From a virus: a stretch of 58,273 nt of DNA. The stretch is from positions 1 to 58,273 of the IMG/VR virus record IMGVR_UViG_3300009158_000058; one strand, written 5' to 3'. A program made the translations under genes and the position numbers. Positions 7,180 through 16,048 of this stretch are shown here, in pieces. A model generated the notes under the pieces. That model did not search any database. It worked only from the letters and a program-made list of their open reading frames with translations, and had not been told where the DNA came from. Each line of letters starts with the position of its first letter. Positions within the stretch are counted from its first letter, which is position 1.

Positions 7180-8421
7180 TTAACCGTTATTTCCTGGAGC
7201 TTTACCTAACATCTCTGTTTTAATTCTTTTCATAGCTGAACGAGCCAAATCTTTAGCACGGGACATTGGTGTGTGTTTTGCACCAGATTTATCTGTTACT
7301 GAAGCACTAATTTTTTTGTATGGTTTATCAAAAGGAGGTTGTTCCGCATTTGTTACAAAAGGAACTGTATCAGATTCAGGTTGTTTACCTTCTTGAACGC
7401 CACGAGCTTTGGCTAAATTTTCTTTTGAAGAAATTGAATCTTTATTTCCAGCTTTTGCATCAGCAACTGTCAATGGTTTATCACCACGAGCCTTACGCAA
7501 GAAAGCTGGAATGTCAGACTTTTTTACTTCTTCTTTCATTGGACCTCCACGAAATTTTACTTTTGTGGATCTACCATTTGAATTAGGACCAACATCATCA
7601 GATTGTGCTGTTCGTTCTTGACCTTTTAGTGTATCTTTGGTGCGAACTTTAGGATCAATTTCTTCTTCAACAGCATCTTCTTTCATTGACTGTTTTGTTG
7701 CTGTGGCATACATTACAGATTTTGCATCTTTTCCATAACGCTGTCTAAATCCAGCAAAACCTTTTTTCATTGACTTAACAATTTTTTCACGCTTGGCCAT
7801 TTCAGCGTCAGTCATGTGTTTTTCTTCAATTGACTCAACTTCTTCTTTGTGCATTTTATCTACGTGTTTGGAAACTTCACCATCTTTACCATGTAATCTT
7901 TTTTCATGCTTTTTTACTTCTTGTTTGGCTTCATCTTCACATGAATCTTCTGCTACATTTTTTTGGCCACGAAGAATTTTAAAATCTTGAGAATCAATTT
8001 TATTATTTTTATTTTTGTCAATCTTATGTTGATTGCCTTTAAGAGCTTCAATTAGTTTGGCTTTAAATTCAGTCGATTCGTTCTTTTTCTTATCAGCAAC
8101 TGCCTTCTTCATTGGCTCTTTCTTGTCGCCATCTTTATCCATGTCCAAGAAGTCTGGTTTGGCAGCTTCATCATATCTACTTTTGGTTTTCTCGTAATCT
8201 TTTTTGTCTTTACCAGTCAACTCTTTAGTTGTAGGACCTTTAATTGTGTCGATATCTCTCTTAACTTGGTCACGGCGTGCTTTGGCCGAATCACCATAAG
8301 AAGAACCATAAACTTTCATGCCAGTTGAAGTGGTTACCTTTTCTGCTTCAGCAATAGTTTCATCTGTAATTTTACTTACAGCATCAGCAACTGAATTCAT
8401 TTTAAGTTTATTGACAAACAT
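7180..8421 (-). CDS. Charged protein with calcium-loop motifs, probable internal virion protein
   Basis: A 413-residue Lys/Glu-rich protein. Residues 21-27 (ETIAEAE) contain IAE followed by Ala, the same residues that are cut in T4 internal protein III. Two loops resemble EF-hand or dockerin calcium sites: DMDKDGDKKEPM near residue 97 and DKNKNNKIDSQD near 138. Acidic linkers like those of the adjacent 655-residue protein recur. The start ATG follows the previous stop by one base and has a GGAGAAA ribosome site. No enzymatic fold is visible; head packaging is inferred from the cleavage-site match and position. Confidence 0.58.
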   Translation of the reverse strand: MFVNKLKMNSVADAVSKITDETIAEAEKVTTSTGMKVYGSSYGDSAKARRDQVKRDIDTIKGPTTKELTGKDKKDYEKTKSRYDEAAKPDFLDMDKDGDKKEPMKKAVADKKKNESTEFKAKLIEALKGNQHKIDKNKNNKIDSQDFKILRGQKNVAEDSCEDEAKQEVKKHEKRLHGKDGEVSKHVDKMHKEEVESIEEKHMTDAEMAKREKIVKSMKKGFAGFRQRYGKDAKSVMYATATKQSMKEDAVEEEIDPKVRTKDTLKGQERTAQSDDVGPNSNGRSTKVKFRGGPMKEEVKKSDIPAFLRKARGDKPLTVADAKAGNKDSISSKENLAKARGVQEGKQPESDTVPFVTNAEQPPFDKPYKKISASVTDKSGAKHTPMSRAKDLARSAMKRIKTEMLGKAPGNNG

Positions 8422-8422
8422 T

Positions 8423-10216
8423 TTATTTCTCCTGTTTCTTTTTCTTTTTAATTTTTATTTGGGTGCCAATATTTCTATTTGCATCTTTATATGATTGCAT
8501 TGGTTCAAAATTAGTAGCGCCATTCAAAGTTCCACCTACACCCATGTCAGGTATAGAAATGTCATTTTGAAAACCATTATATTCTTTAATTGTTTTTCTA
8601 AAACTACTAAATTCTTTTTGTTCTCTGTATGTTACATCGCCTAGACCTGACATAGGATATACTGTTCCTTGTTGGCGTGTATCAAATTCTGGCCCCACAC
8701 CTGCGGTGTTCCGTAGTCTTTGACTTACGGTTGGAGCATCTACTATTCGTTTCTTCTTTACTTGCTCTTTGTCTTTGGAGAAGTTGGTTTCTTTCGGCTG
8801 CGGGTTGACGGTGAGCGTTGGTTCTTGGGCTTCGCTGTAGGTGCGGAAGATGAAGGTTTTTCGCTTACTGTTGGAGTTCCACTTGATGTCATCTCCGTTG
8901 GAGTCGTTTGGTCTGTTGTCGGCTGGGATGCTGTCGAGTCCAGGGGCTTTGAGTTCTGGATTGGTTTTAATTTTAGTAAATTTACTAGCGCTTTGAACAT
9001 TTTTTTCTTCCTTAATTAAATTATCACTTTTATTTAACTTACCGTGCTTTTCTAACCACGACAAAGACACATCTCCATAGGTCCTACCTTCAATGAAGTT
9101 ATGAATATTTAGGTAAGTTTGAGTTATATCTTCCTCAATGGATTCAAGTGAGCCCGTATTGTCTATCTGCACGAAATTGTCAAAAGATTCGGCAAAGAGA
9201 TTTTTATTTTTCTGAGCTTGTGTCCATTTGTCGTATCGAATGGATTCGACCATCATACGGGACAGTTTAGTATTTCTTTCTTGACTTACTTCATTTGTGG
9301 TATTCACAAATATCATCATACTGGAATAACCTAAATCTTCTAATTCCTCTTTGATATAGTTGATTTTGTCAATACTATCTGCTGGTCCGTTGATAATTAA
9401 AGGACCACGATTCCGAATGGCTTCTCTGCGGAAATCACTGGTTTTTTCAGATAGTTTTTGTTTATCAGCAAGGTAATCATAGGCTTGATTGGCGTTAAGT
9501 TCCACGGCACGAGCTTCTGGTATTGATTCACGGATAATGATATCTTTGCCAGAACCAGGTCCACCGGTTACAAAGATGGCTTTGAATAGACCACGATTAA
9601 AGTTTTCATGTAACCCCATACCCTTACGGGTATCATGCATAAGTTCTTTTGCGTGTTTATCTGAAACGTGTTCTGGCACACCTTTTTTGAATTCTTTTGC
9701 ATTACCAGAAGCGGCATGAGCTCGCATTTTGGTACCAGACATACCAGTTGAACCTTCGGCATCAGGATCTCTTTGACCTGCTGAATGGACAGTAATCTTT
9801 TTGAAATGGTACAACGCACCTTTGTGTGTACCATTGTATTGGTGTAATTTCTTTTTATACTCATCAACACGGTCAGAACCAGCAACCATATGAAGATGTG
9901 TTACACCTTTCTTATGTAATTCGGCTGCATGATGTAGGAATGTTGGATGTTCTTTGGAAGATGCCTCAAAGTGTGTACCTGGAGAATACCTTTTAAGGTG
10001 TTTAATTTTCTGTTCAGCTGATAATGGATTCTTCTTAGAATCTTGGGAGTGTGAAGTTACAACAGAATGTGAGGCATTGTGTTTAGCTGCTACTTCCTTA
10101 ACCTTGTCAATTAACTTCAAATGACCTGTGGTTGGAGGATTCATGCGACCAAAGGTCATCACATGGTGTTTTTCACCTTGTTTTGTTTCTTCGACTAGTT
10201 CTAAAAACGATTTCAT
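8423..10216 (-). CDS. Nucleotidyltransferase-kinase fusion, putative capsid-packaged
   Basis: A 597-residue protein in three parts. Residues 1-10 (MKSFLELVEE) resemble a capsid-targeting peptide. Residues 17-200 are an HxGH-type nucleotidyltransferase domain: GRMNPPTTGH at 23-32 and the second signature SGTKMR at 160-165. Residues 210-375 are a P-loop kinase: GGPGSGKD at 218-225 plus an Arg-containing lid region (ERNTKLSRMMVE) as in polynucleotide or zeta-type kinases. The last 200 residues are low-complexity and structural-looking. NadR has a similar order of adenylyltransferase then kinase, so NAD metabolism is one reading; nucleic-acid end processing is another. Coupled by ATGA to the ligase-like gene. 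Confidence 0.72.
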   Translation of the reverse strand: MKSFLELVEETKQGEKHHVMTFGRMNPPTTGHLKLIDKVKEVAAKHNASHSVVTSHSQDSKKNPLSAEQKIKHLKRYSPGTHFEASSKEHPTFLHHAAELHKKGVTHLHMVAGSDRVDEYKKKLHQYNGTHKGALYHFKKITVHSAGQRDPDAEGSTGMSGTKMRAHAASGNAKEFKKGVPEHVSDKHAKELMHDTRKGMGLHENFNRGLFKAIFVTGGPGSGKDIIIRESIPEARAVELNANQAYDYLADKQKLSEKTSDFRREAIRNRGPLIINGPADSIDKINYIKEELEDLGYSSMMIFVNTTNEVSQERNTKLSRMMVESIRYDKWTQAQKNKNLFAESFDNFVQIDNTGSLESIEEDITQTYLNIHNFIEGRTYGDVSLSWLEKHGKLNKSDNLIKEEKNVQSASKFTKIKTNPELKAPGLDSIPADNRPNDSNGDDIKWNSNSKRKTFIFRTYSEAQEPTLTVNPQPKETNFSKDKEQVKKKRIVDAPTVSQRLRNTAGVGPEFDTRQQGTVYPMSGLGDVTYREQKEFSSFRKTIKEYNGFQNDISIPDMGVGGTLNGATNFEPMQSYKDANRNIGTQIKIKKKKKQEK

Positions 10217-11403
10217 TTTCTAACTTTTAATAAATTTTGTTTAGCAAACTCAGCACGATTAACCAATTTGGTTGGTTGATTATCGTGGTGAACTACAAAA
10301 CCTTCAGGTTTAGACTTCTTACCTTCAATGTGATGTTGGTAATGTCCTTCATGTGTTTCTAGTGATTTAACCAAAGCATTTTTAGCTTGATGTAAATGGT
10401 GATGCATAGCAAACAAATTACCATAATGTGCTTTGTGTTTTTCAACATGAGCAATCTGTGAGGCACCTTCTTTGGTCTTTTCAGACTTGGATTTCTCAGT
10501 TTTTACTTTGGCAGCCTGTTTTGCATGAATGTCGTGTAAATGTTCTTTAAAGCCTTTAACACTTGGCACTTCGTCATGTCTTACTGTCTTGTTTATGTAG
10601 GTTGACAGGTGGCCAGTTTCTCCGCCATGTTTTGGATGAATCGCATCATACATCTTGTGACCATGAGTGTCGTGGATTTCTTTAGCTGCAGCCATGTGTT
10701 TTTGAAAGTGTTTCTCATTCTCAGCAGAATGTTTTACTTTACTTGTATCATGTTCTGCACCGTGAATATGAACATCTGGATGTTCTTTAAACTTTGACGT
10801 ATCTACATGAGGTGAAGCGTGTTTCATATCATTACTATACTGGTGGTGAACCACCACACCAACCTTAGAGCGTTTTATTTTTTCTGCTTCTTTACCTTTG
10901 GCAGTATAAGTGATTGTATTTGGAGTAAAAGAAACATCACCTTTCGCTTCTACAATATAACCTTCATGTAAATGCTTTGTATCAGCATGATGCATTAGGT
11001 CACCTTGGAATACACCTTCTTTTGGTGTTACTTTTGGTAAATGTTTTAATGCGTGTTTGAGTGTTTTTGCTAAACCAGGAGCATGACCATGATTCTTGTC
11101 AATATCTTTTTCTGTATGGTTAATCTTTGGATTCTTATTAAAAGCAGATTTGGTTGCAACAAAGAATTTACCATTTTTGGGGTGATGACCAAAAACGATT
11201 GATGGAGAACCATCATATTTCATCGTTAAATTGGTATTCTTATGACCACCAGTCATGTGTGCATGAGCTTTCATCAAAGCTGCATGGGCGTGTTCAAAAC
11301 CTGCGTGGCCGTGCATCAAAGGCCTATCTTCCGCATGATGAATATGTTTAAGTTCAGAACCTTGTTCAGATTCCTCCGTTAAGAATGACTTAAATGATAA
11401 CAT
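10213..11403 (-). CDS. Histidine-rich ligase-like nucleotidyltransferase, putative capsid-packaged
   Basis: A 396-residue protein strikingly rich in His and Lys. Residues 1-10 (MLSFKSFLTE) match the capsid-targeting pattern. Motifs of the covalent nucleotidyltransferase (DNA/RNA ligase, capping enzyme) superfamily are visible in order: KYDG at 62-65 (motif I, with Lys62 as candidate adenylated residue), FQGDL near 132 (motif III-like), EGFVV near 375 (motif IV-like) and TKLV about 10 residues later (motif V-like). It corresponds to a phage family of unknown function (DUF6267, from memory). Preceded by AGAAGGA and by a perfect late promoter; first gene of the late unit. Ligase activity is inference. 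Confidence 0.65.
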   Translation of the reverse strand: MLSFKSFLTEESEQGSELKHIHHAEDRPLMHGHAGFEHAHAALMKAHAHMTGGHKNTNLTMKYDGSPSIVFGHHPKNGKFFVATKSAFNKNPKINHTEKDIDKNHGHAPGLAKTLKHALKHLPKVTPKEGVFQGDLMHHADTKHLHEGYIVEAKGDVSFTPNTITYTAKGKEAEKIKRSKVGVVVHHQYSNDMKHASPHVDTSKFKEHPDVHIHGAEHDTSKVKHSAENEKHFQKHMAAAKEIHDTHGHKMYDAIHPKHGGETGHLSTYINKTVRHDEVPSVKGFKEHLHDIHAKQAAKVKTEKSKSEKTKEGASQIAHVEKHKAHYGNLFAMHHHLHQAKNALVKSLETHEGHYQHHIEGKKSKPEGFVVHHDNQPTKLVNRAEFAKQNLLKVRK

Positions 11404-11512
11404 TGAATTTCCTTCTGATTTGCAATACACTTTGATTGCCAGTTGCTTATTTATACAACTTCTTGGTTCTTGAGCTCAATTCTTAGAAAGATTGGCTTCG
11501 ATACATAGTGGC
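11404..11512 (-). promoter_or_regulatory. Late promoter region of the internal-protein operon
   Basis: 109-base gap without a gene. It holds a perfect TATAAATA box at 11448-11455, about 45 bases before the start of the ligase-like gene, and the ribosome site AGAAGGA. It separates the sugar cassette from the virion/lysis unit. Confidence 0.75.
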
Positions 11513-12229
11513 TTAATTATTCCATTTTGTACCTTCAAAATCCAACCAATAATTGGCCATACGACCTTTTCCTTGAAGTAAATAGAATGGTAGGGTATGA
11601 ACTAATGCTCGACTGGATCCATAGTATATCAGGTCTTTAGGTCCTTTGTCAAGCGCCCATGCAAAGTGGCTAGAACCAGTATCACCACCAACAAAGATTT
11701 CCGCTGTGGTAATGTGGTAATAATTCTGCACAAAATTGGTAGAATACCGCCAACCCTCAAATGGGCAACCTTCGGTTGATTCGCCTTTTTTACAGATTAC
11801 TTTTTCATAATCTTTATATTCTTCAGTAGAATACTTGGCAATAATCTGTTCATATACATTCTTTGGCCAGTTACGCCATTGATTATATGGTGCATCAAAT
11901 AATGGAAATACAGCAATCTTCTTTTCCATCGGTGCATTATTTGGTATTTTTATCAAATCACCACATATATCTCTGAAATCCCAAACATTTACTTTTCTCC
12001 AAGGCAATGATTGTTCACCCGGTTCTGTTGAAAAATAATTAGTCATCTTCAACATTATCTCATAAAATGTTTGACAATGTGTGTCTGAGCTAACATTTCC
12101 TGGTTTCAAATGAAACTGTATTGTAGGATTGTTATTTGTTTTTCTGATATGTTCCAAGACATTCGCAACAGCAATCATATCTCCATTTCGAACTGTGCCA
12201 AAAGTTCCAGGTTCAATATTGATAATCAT
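11513..12229 (-). CDS. Glycosyltransferase, heptosyltransferase-like (GT9-type)
   Basis: A 238-residue soluble protein. The C-terminal half has the feature expected of the ADP-heptose transferase fold: a stretch reading TAEIFVGGDTGSSHFAWALDKGPKDLIYYG near residue 180, which in GT9 enzymes contacts the donor sugar nucleotide. The N-terminal half is a Rossmann-like alternation. It is the last gene of the sugar cassette, overlapping the preceding gene by four bases. It probably transfers a sugar to host surface glycan or a virion protein; donor and acceptor cannot be read from sequence. Confidence 0.6.
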   Translation of the reverse strand: MIINIEPGTFGTVRNGDMIAVANVLEHIRKTNNNPTIQFHLKPGNVSSDTHCQTFYEIMLKMTNYFSTEPGEQSLPWRKVNVWDFRDICGDLIKIPNNAPMEKKIAVFPLFDAPYNQWRNWPKNVYEQIIAKYSTEEYKDYEKVICKKGESTEGCPFEGWRYSTNFVQNYYHITTAEIFVGGDTGSSHFAWALDKGPKDLIYYGSSRALVHTLPFYLLQGKGRMANYWLDFEGTKWNN

Positions 12230-12957
12230 AGTGTAATATCTTTCACATAAACTAATTTTGATTTACGATTACCATAATAGTGTCGTTTAAAATCAAACTC
12301 AACAGGATGGCCATCCCAAGTCCTCATATCTTCGTCCCAACCAACGATTGTTTCTTTATTCATTAGGTCAGCAATAATACCAATGCCTGTGAATGTAGTA
12401 ATAAATGGATTAGGATTCTGTTTGATAAGATTGCAATTATACATTAATGGCTTTGAGTAGTCCATATATACAACTTTGTCTTTATCAAGATTTGCACCAT
12501 TCTCAATTACATTGGTGTATCGTCTTGCATCAACACTAGGATCTTGTTTTGCAGACCATCTATCACCAATAATAGTTTTATCATTGAAATCATCAACAAA
12601 CATTGGGAAAACTTGAATCTCAAAATCATCATCAACTTCAAATAACATTCTGTAATTATCATTTACCCAATTCTCATAACGACAGGTCTCAATAGGACGA
12701 TTTGAATCTTCTTGGTCCATGCGTGTCCATGAACTGATAGTCATAATGTCACCAAAAGTCAATAAATCATCGGAGAAATCGACATCTTCAATCATTGGTT
12801 GATATTTTAAAAACTCTTTAATACCATTAAACTTACGCATCTCTGGTCTGATAATGAGATGAATCTTTTCATTTTTATATTTTGAGATACCTGAGATTAC
12901 AGGTAGTGCATTACAAAAATCACCTAGATTGGCGGTACAATCAATTTTAATTTTCAT
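12226..12957 (-). CDS. Heptosyltransferase-like protein of the sugar cassette
   Basis: A 243-residue product starting MKIKIDCTANLGDFCNALPV, which matches the N-terminal donor-domain start of GT9 heptosyltransferases (hydrophobic strand, then GDxxxALPxI). This start was preferred over an upstream in-frame codon because it begins directly with the first strand and overlaps the previous gene by only 11 bases. With the adjacent 238-residue protein it might form a two-subunit enzyme, since each looks like part of a full-length transferase (usually 330-350 residues). That pairing is inference. Confidence 0.5.
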   Translation of the reverse strand: MKIKIDCTANLGDFCNALPVISGISKYKNEKIHLIIRPEMRKFNGIKEFLKYQPMIEDVDFSDDLLTFGDIMTISSWTRMDQEDSNRPIETCRYENWVNDNYRMLFEVDDDFEIQVFPMFVDDFNDKTIIGDRWSAKQDPSVDARRYTNVIENGANLDKDKVVYMDYSKPLMYNCNLIKQNPNPFITTFTGIGIIADLMNKETIVGWDEDMRTWDGHPVEFDFKRHYYGNRKSKLVYVKDITL

Positions 12958-13744
12958 TATAATCCTTAAAAGCAACAAACCAATCATCAGCTGATACTTT
13001 ATGCAATTCAAACAATTCTGGTTTTTGTAAATACGACATCAATAAGATGGTTTGGTCATCATCTATTAAATTATTTTTAAGTAATTGGTCTACACTATGG
13101 TGAACTAAATGCTCTAGTGTTTGCCACATATCTTTACCCGCAACAATACATGGACCTGTAATGTGAACATCATTATTGAAAATAACATTCTCAATGAATG
13201 TGCCTTCTTGCCAATCTTTTAAATTGAAAAAGTGTATTTTATCTTTGGCAAAAGGATATTGCCAATGTTTAACATCATTAAGTGTAGATAGGTCTCTACA
13301 GTATCCGAAATCCATCCAAGCAACCAAATCAGTATTAATAAGATTAGATTGTAAAGCTCTTGTAACAAAAGATGACTTTAAAAAATTGACGAGAACATAG
13401 TCAGCATTCCAATACTCTGGATTTTTTGCTTGTGCGGGATTTATTTTAGCTTGATATTCTGAGTCTTTTTGAACTCTGGTAATCTCATCTCTTAGTTTTT
13501 GAAAACTATTAGGAAAATCAATTGTGAGTATGTCAGTAGGTCTATCCTGTCTGAGAAATTTTACCTCATCAACCAAATCTTTTGATGTATAAACAACCAT
13601 AGGATTTTCCAATTTAGCCATATGACTAAATCGGTCAAGATATGTTTTGGTCGTTCTATGTAAATAGTGTGGTAATCCTTTGTCTGGTGTCCAATCACCA
13701 CGACCAATATCAAAGAAAGCGGTGACTATTGTTATGTCGTTCAT
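12947..13744 (-). CDS. HtrL/YibB family protein
   Basis: A 265-residue protein beginning MNDITIVTAFFDIGRG, the hallmark start of the HtrL/YibB family, followed by aspartate motifs typical of GT-A-like folds (WMDFGYCRDL near residue 145). YibB in enterobacteria lies in the lipopolysaccharide-core gene region; its reaction is not firmly known. In this cassette it most likely acts as a sugar transferase. It is linked by a four-base overlap to the preceding gene. Confidence 0.7.
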   Translation of the reverse strand: MNDITIVTAFFDIGRGDWTPDKGLPHYLHRTTKTYLDRFSHMAKLENPMVVYTSKDLVDEVKFLRQDRPTDILTIDFPNSFQKLRDEITRVQKDSEYQAKINPAQAKNPEYWNADYVLVNFLKSSFVTRALQSNLINTDLVAWMDFGYCRDLSTLNDVKHWQYPFAKDKIHFFNLKDWQEGTFIENVIFNNDVHITGPCIVAGKDMWQTLEHLVHHSVDQLLKNNLIDDDQTILLMSYLQKPELFELHKVSADDWFVAFKDYNEN

Positions 13745-14520
13745 ATTGATTCTGTATTAAATGTTATAACTTCATTTTCATTAGGCCAGTAATACTTTTT
13801 ATAGTTATTAACTATTTCAATGTGTTCTGGCTGTTCTTCTACAAATTTATCAAAATCAAATCCTTTTTGGTGATGGTGTGTATCTGTCATATGAGGATTC
13901 TCTGTATAATTTTTACCACAAAAGAAATAGTATGCGACCATTAAACAGTCCATCCAACCAATCGTAGGATAATGATTGTCTTGTATGTAATCCCACTTAT
14001 CATCAATCAATGCGGTCATTCTTGTGTAGTTCTTTAAAAATGTTTTGACATTGTAAATTGAACCACCGCCGCCACCATAGAAATCGGTTTTAGGTTTTAC
14101 ACCAGAAAATTGTTCCATGATATCTAATACAGCAGGAGGAAAACGATTACCATGACTAATCTTATGGCAAGACATCTCCCATTCATCTTTTACTGTAATA
14201 GGTTTTTTAATCCAAACATCATCTTCTACCATCATTATATGTGATGTGTTACAATTTTCACAGGCATAATGAAATCGTTCCAACCACAATAATACCTTTT
14301 CTTTTCTGTAACCAAAAGGTTGTGTTGGATATCCCAACTTATCATCGAAATAATGATAATCTAAATTGTATTGTTTGGCAATATCCGATAAATCATCAGC
14401 AGCATCAGATCCCAAAAAATAATAAGCATCTGGATGATATTGTCTAATGTTACTAACAACTTTTTCTGTTGATATTGATTTACCAGCCGAAGCCAAATGA
14501 AGAAATGATATAGATGCCAT
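13741..14520 (-). CDS. Putative glycosyltransferase, GT-A-like
   Basis: A 259-residue soluble protein with Rossmann-like N-terminus (SISFLHLASAGKS) and a probable metal/sugar-nucleotide DxD site in MMVEDDVWI near residue 100, followed by a glycine-rich loop (YGGGGGSIYN near 155) and a TDTHHHQ histidine cluster near 215. The DDV placed after a hydrophobic strand is typical of GT-A transferases. Starts exactly at the stop of the epimerase gene. The specific sugar is unknown. Confidence 0.55.
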   Translation of the reverse strand: MASISFLHLASAGKSISTEKVVSNIRQYHPDAYYFLGSDAADDLSDIAKQYNLDYHYFDDKLGYPTQPFGYRKEKVLLWLERFHYACENCNTSHIMMVEDDVWIKKPITVKDEWEMSCHKISHGNRFPPAVLDIMEQFSGVKPKTDFYGGGGGSIYNVKTFLKNYTRMTALIDDKWDYIQDNHYPTIGWMDCLMVAYYFFCGKNYTENPHMTDTHHHQKGFDFDKFVEEQPEHIEIVNNYKKYYWPNENEVITFNTESI

Positions 14521-15521
14521 TACATTAACCTATCTTTCCAAGTTTTAGGAGTTTTATCAGAAATGATTTCTAAAGGATAAGAATAATCAAATTGTCTAGG
14601 TCCTTTTTTCTTAATATATGCCACAGTTTCTTGGATAGATTTCTCTAATGTGGTTTTAGTTTCATATTGCAATAACCATCTTGCCTTGTCAGCAGAACAA
14701 TCAGCGTGTTTAACTTCTCTTGGTCGGTCTGGCATATGAATTGCTTTACCTTCAAATCCGGTTTCTTTGGCTACCAATACTGCCAAGTCTTTGATTGAGA
14801 TTGTGCCGTCATCAGGACCAATGTTGATAATCTCACCAACAACTTTGGGATCCAATGCCATCTTCTCTAAACAGTTGATACAGTCAGCAACATATGAGAA
14901 ACAACGAGTTTGATTGCCGTCACCATAGATGATTGCAGGTAAACCACGGAGATTACGATTAGCCATGATACTCATAACATTACGGAAAGGGTCATCAAAC
15001 TTTTGACGAGGACCAACGATGTTATGTGGCACCGCAATGTTCCATTCCATGCCATGCGTTTCAGCAAGAATCTTTAATACATCTTCACCAGCAACTTTTG
15101 CAACACCATAAGGGTCTACTGGTTTCGGTGCCATATCTTCGGTGAAAGGATGAGGTTGATTACCATATCTTGCCATCGATGTGCAATATACAAATCGTTT
15201 TACTTTGTTTTGTACCGCAGCTGAGATTGTTGCAACAGAAGCTTCAAATATATTTTTGGTAATAAAACTAGGACTGAATACAGAAAGTCCTTCGTGTGCA
15301 GTAGCGGCTGAGTGTATAACAATATCACAACCTTCCATGATGTAAGTCATTTTTTCTATATCGCAACAATCCACAACATACAACTTTGCTTTCTTTGGAA
15401 CATTATCACGATAACCACCAATAAGTGTATCGTTACCAATAACTTCGTGTCCCAATTCCAACATTCTATCTGCAAGGTGACTACCTAGGAAACCTGCAAT
15501 TCCCGTGATAAAGATTTTCAT
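14520..15521 (-). CDS. NAD-dependent sugar epimerase/dehydratase (extended SDR)
   Basis: A 333-residue extended short-chain dehydrogenase/reductase. The cofactor motif GIAGFLGSH is at residues 7-15 (GxxGxxG) and the catalytic YxxxK is in DPYGVAKVAGED near 138-150, with a CTSMARYG serine region about 25 residues before. This family interconverts or dehydrates nucleotide sugars such as UDP- or GDP-hexoses. It probably supplies an activated sugar for the surrounding transferases. Overlaps its neighbours by one base on each side (TAATG-type junctions). Confidence 0.85.
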   Translation of the reverse strand: MKIFITGIAGFLGSHLADRMLELGHEVIGNDTLIGGYRDNVPKKAKLYVVDCCDIEKMTYIMEGCDIVIHSAATAHEGLSVFSPSFITKNIFEASVATISAAVQNKVKRFVYCTSMARYGNQPHPFTEDMAPKPVDPYGVAKVAGEDVLKILAETHGMEWNIAVPHNIVGPRQKFDDPFRNVMSIMANRNLRGLPAIIYGDGNQTRCFSYVADCINCLEKMALDPKVVGEIINIGPDDGTISIKDLAVLVAKETGFEGKAIHMPDRPREVKHADCSADKARWLLQYETKTTLEKSIQETVAYIKKKGPRQFDYSYPLEIISDKTPKTWKDRLM

Positions 15522-16048
15522 TATACTCTCTTTAAAATAGTTAATCCATTATTATTGTGCCGTCTTTCAACTAATTGCCATTCAGGATGAGAATCAATGA
15601 ATTCTTGAACCGCTGGCCAAATACCCTTGCCACCAAATTCACCACGGTCAGCAAATAATGTGGTGTCGTGAAATAAAAGATATTTACGAACTTTACCTGC
15701 GTGTAATTCTAATTCTTTTTGTACCTGCTCATAGATATGTAGACTGTCCACCAACATCAAATCGGTTTCTGCAATTTCTACTTTACGAGTGTCATCAACA
15801 TGAAGCGTTACATTACGACCAGCATTTTTGGCTTCTTCAAAGAATTCACGAATACCCGGTTGAGGCATAAATTCATAACTATGCAATTCTATATCATGTC
15901 GTAGAAATGCACGGGTGCTTTGAGCCCAACCAACACCAAGTTCGGTTACATGATTACACTCTGAAGTTAAAACGGATATTGTTGGTAAATGTTCGTGTAT
16001 GTCTGTATCTCTTACACAGGCATCTTGATATTCTTTTTCAAAGTCCAT
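15521..16048 (-). CDS. Class I SAM-dependent methyltransferase-like protein
   Basis: A 175-residue protein with a Rossmann methyltransferase layout: VTELGVGWAQSTRAF near residue 34 corresponds to the SAM-binding strand and glycine loop, an acidic end of strand two follows (HSYEF), then LMLVDSLHIYEQV near 105 as a strand-four metal or substrate site, and HDTTLF near 128. This is like the Methyltransf_24 group, often found in surface-sugar clusters. The likely job is methylating a sugar or glycan end. Confidence 0.65.
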   Translation of the reverse strand: MDFEKEYQDACVRDTDIHEHLPTISVLTSECNHVTELGVGWAQSTRAFLRHDIELHSYEFMPQPGIREFFEEAKNAGRNVTLHVDDTRKVEIAETDLMLVDSLHIYEQVQKELELHAGKVRKYLLFHDTTLFADRGEFGGKGIWPAVQEFIDSHPEWQLVERRHNNNGLTILKRV

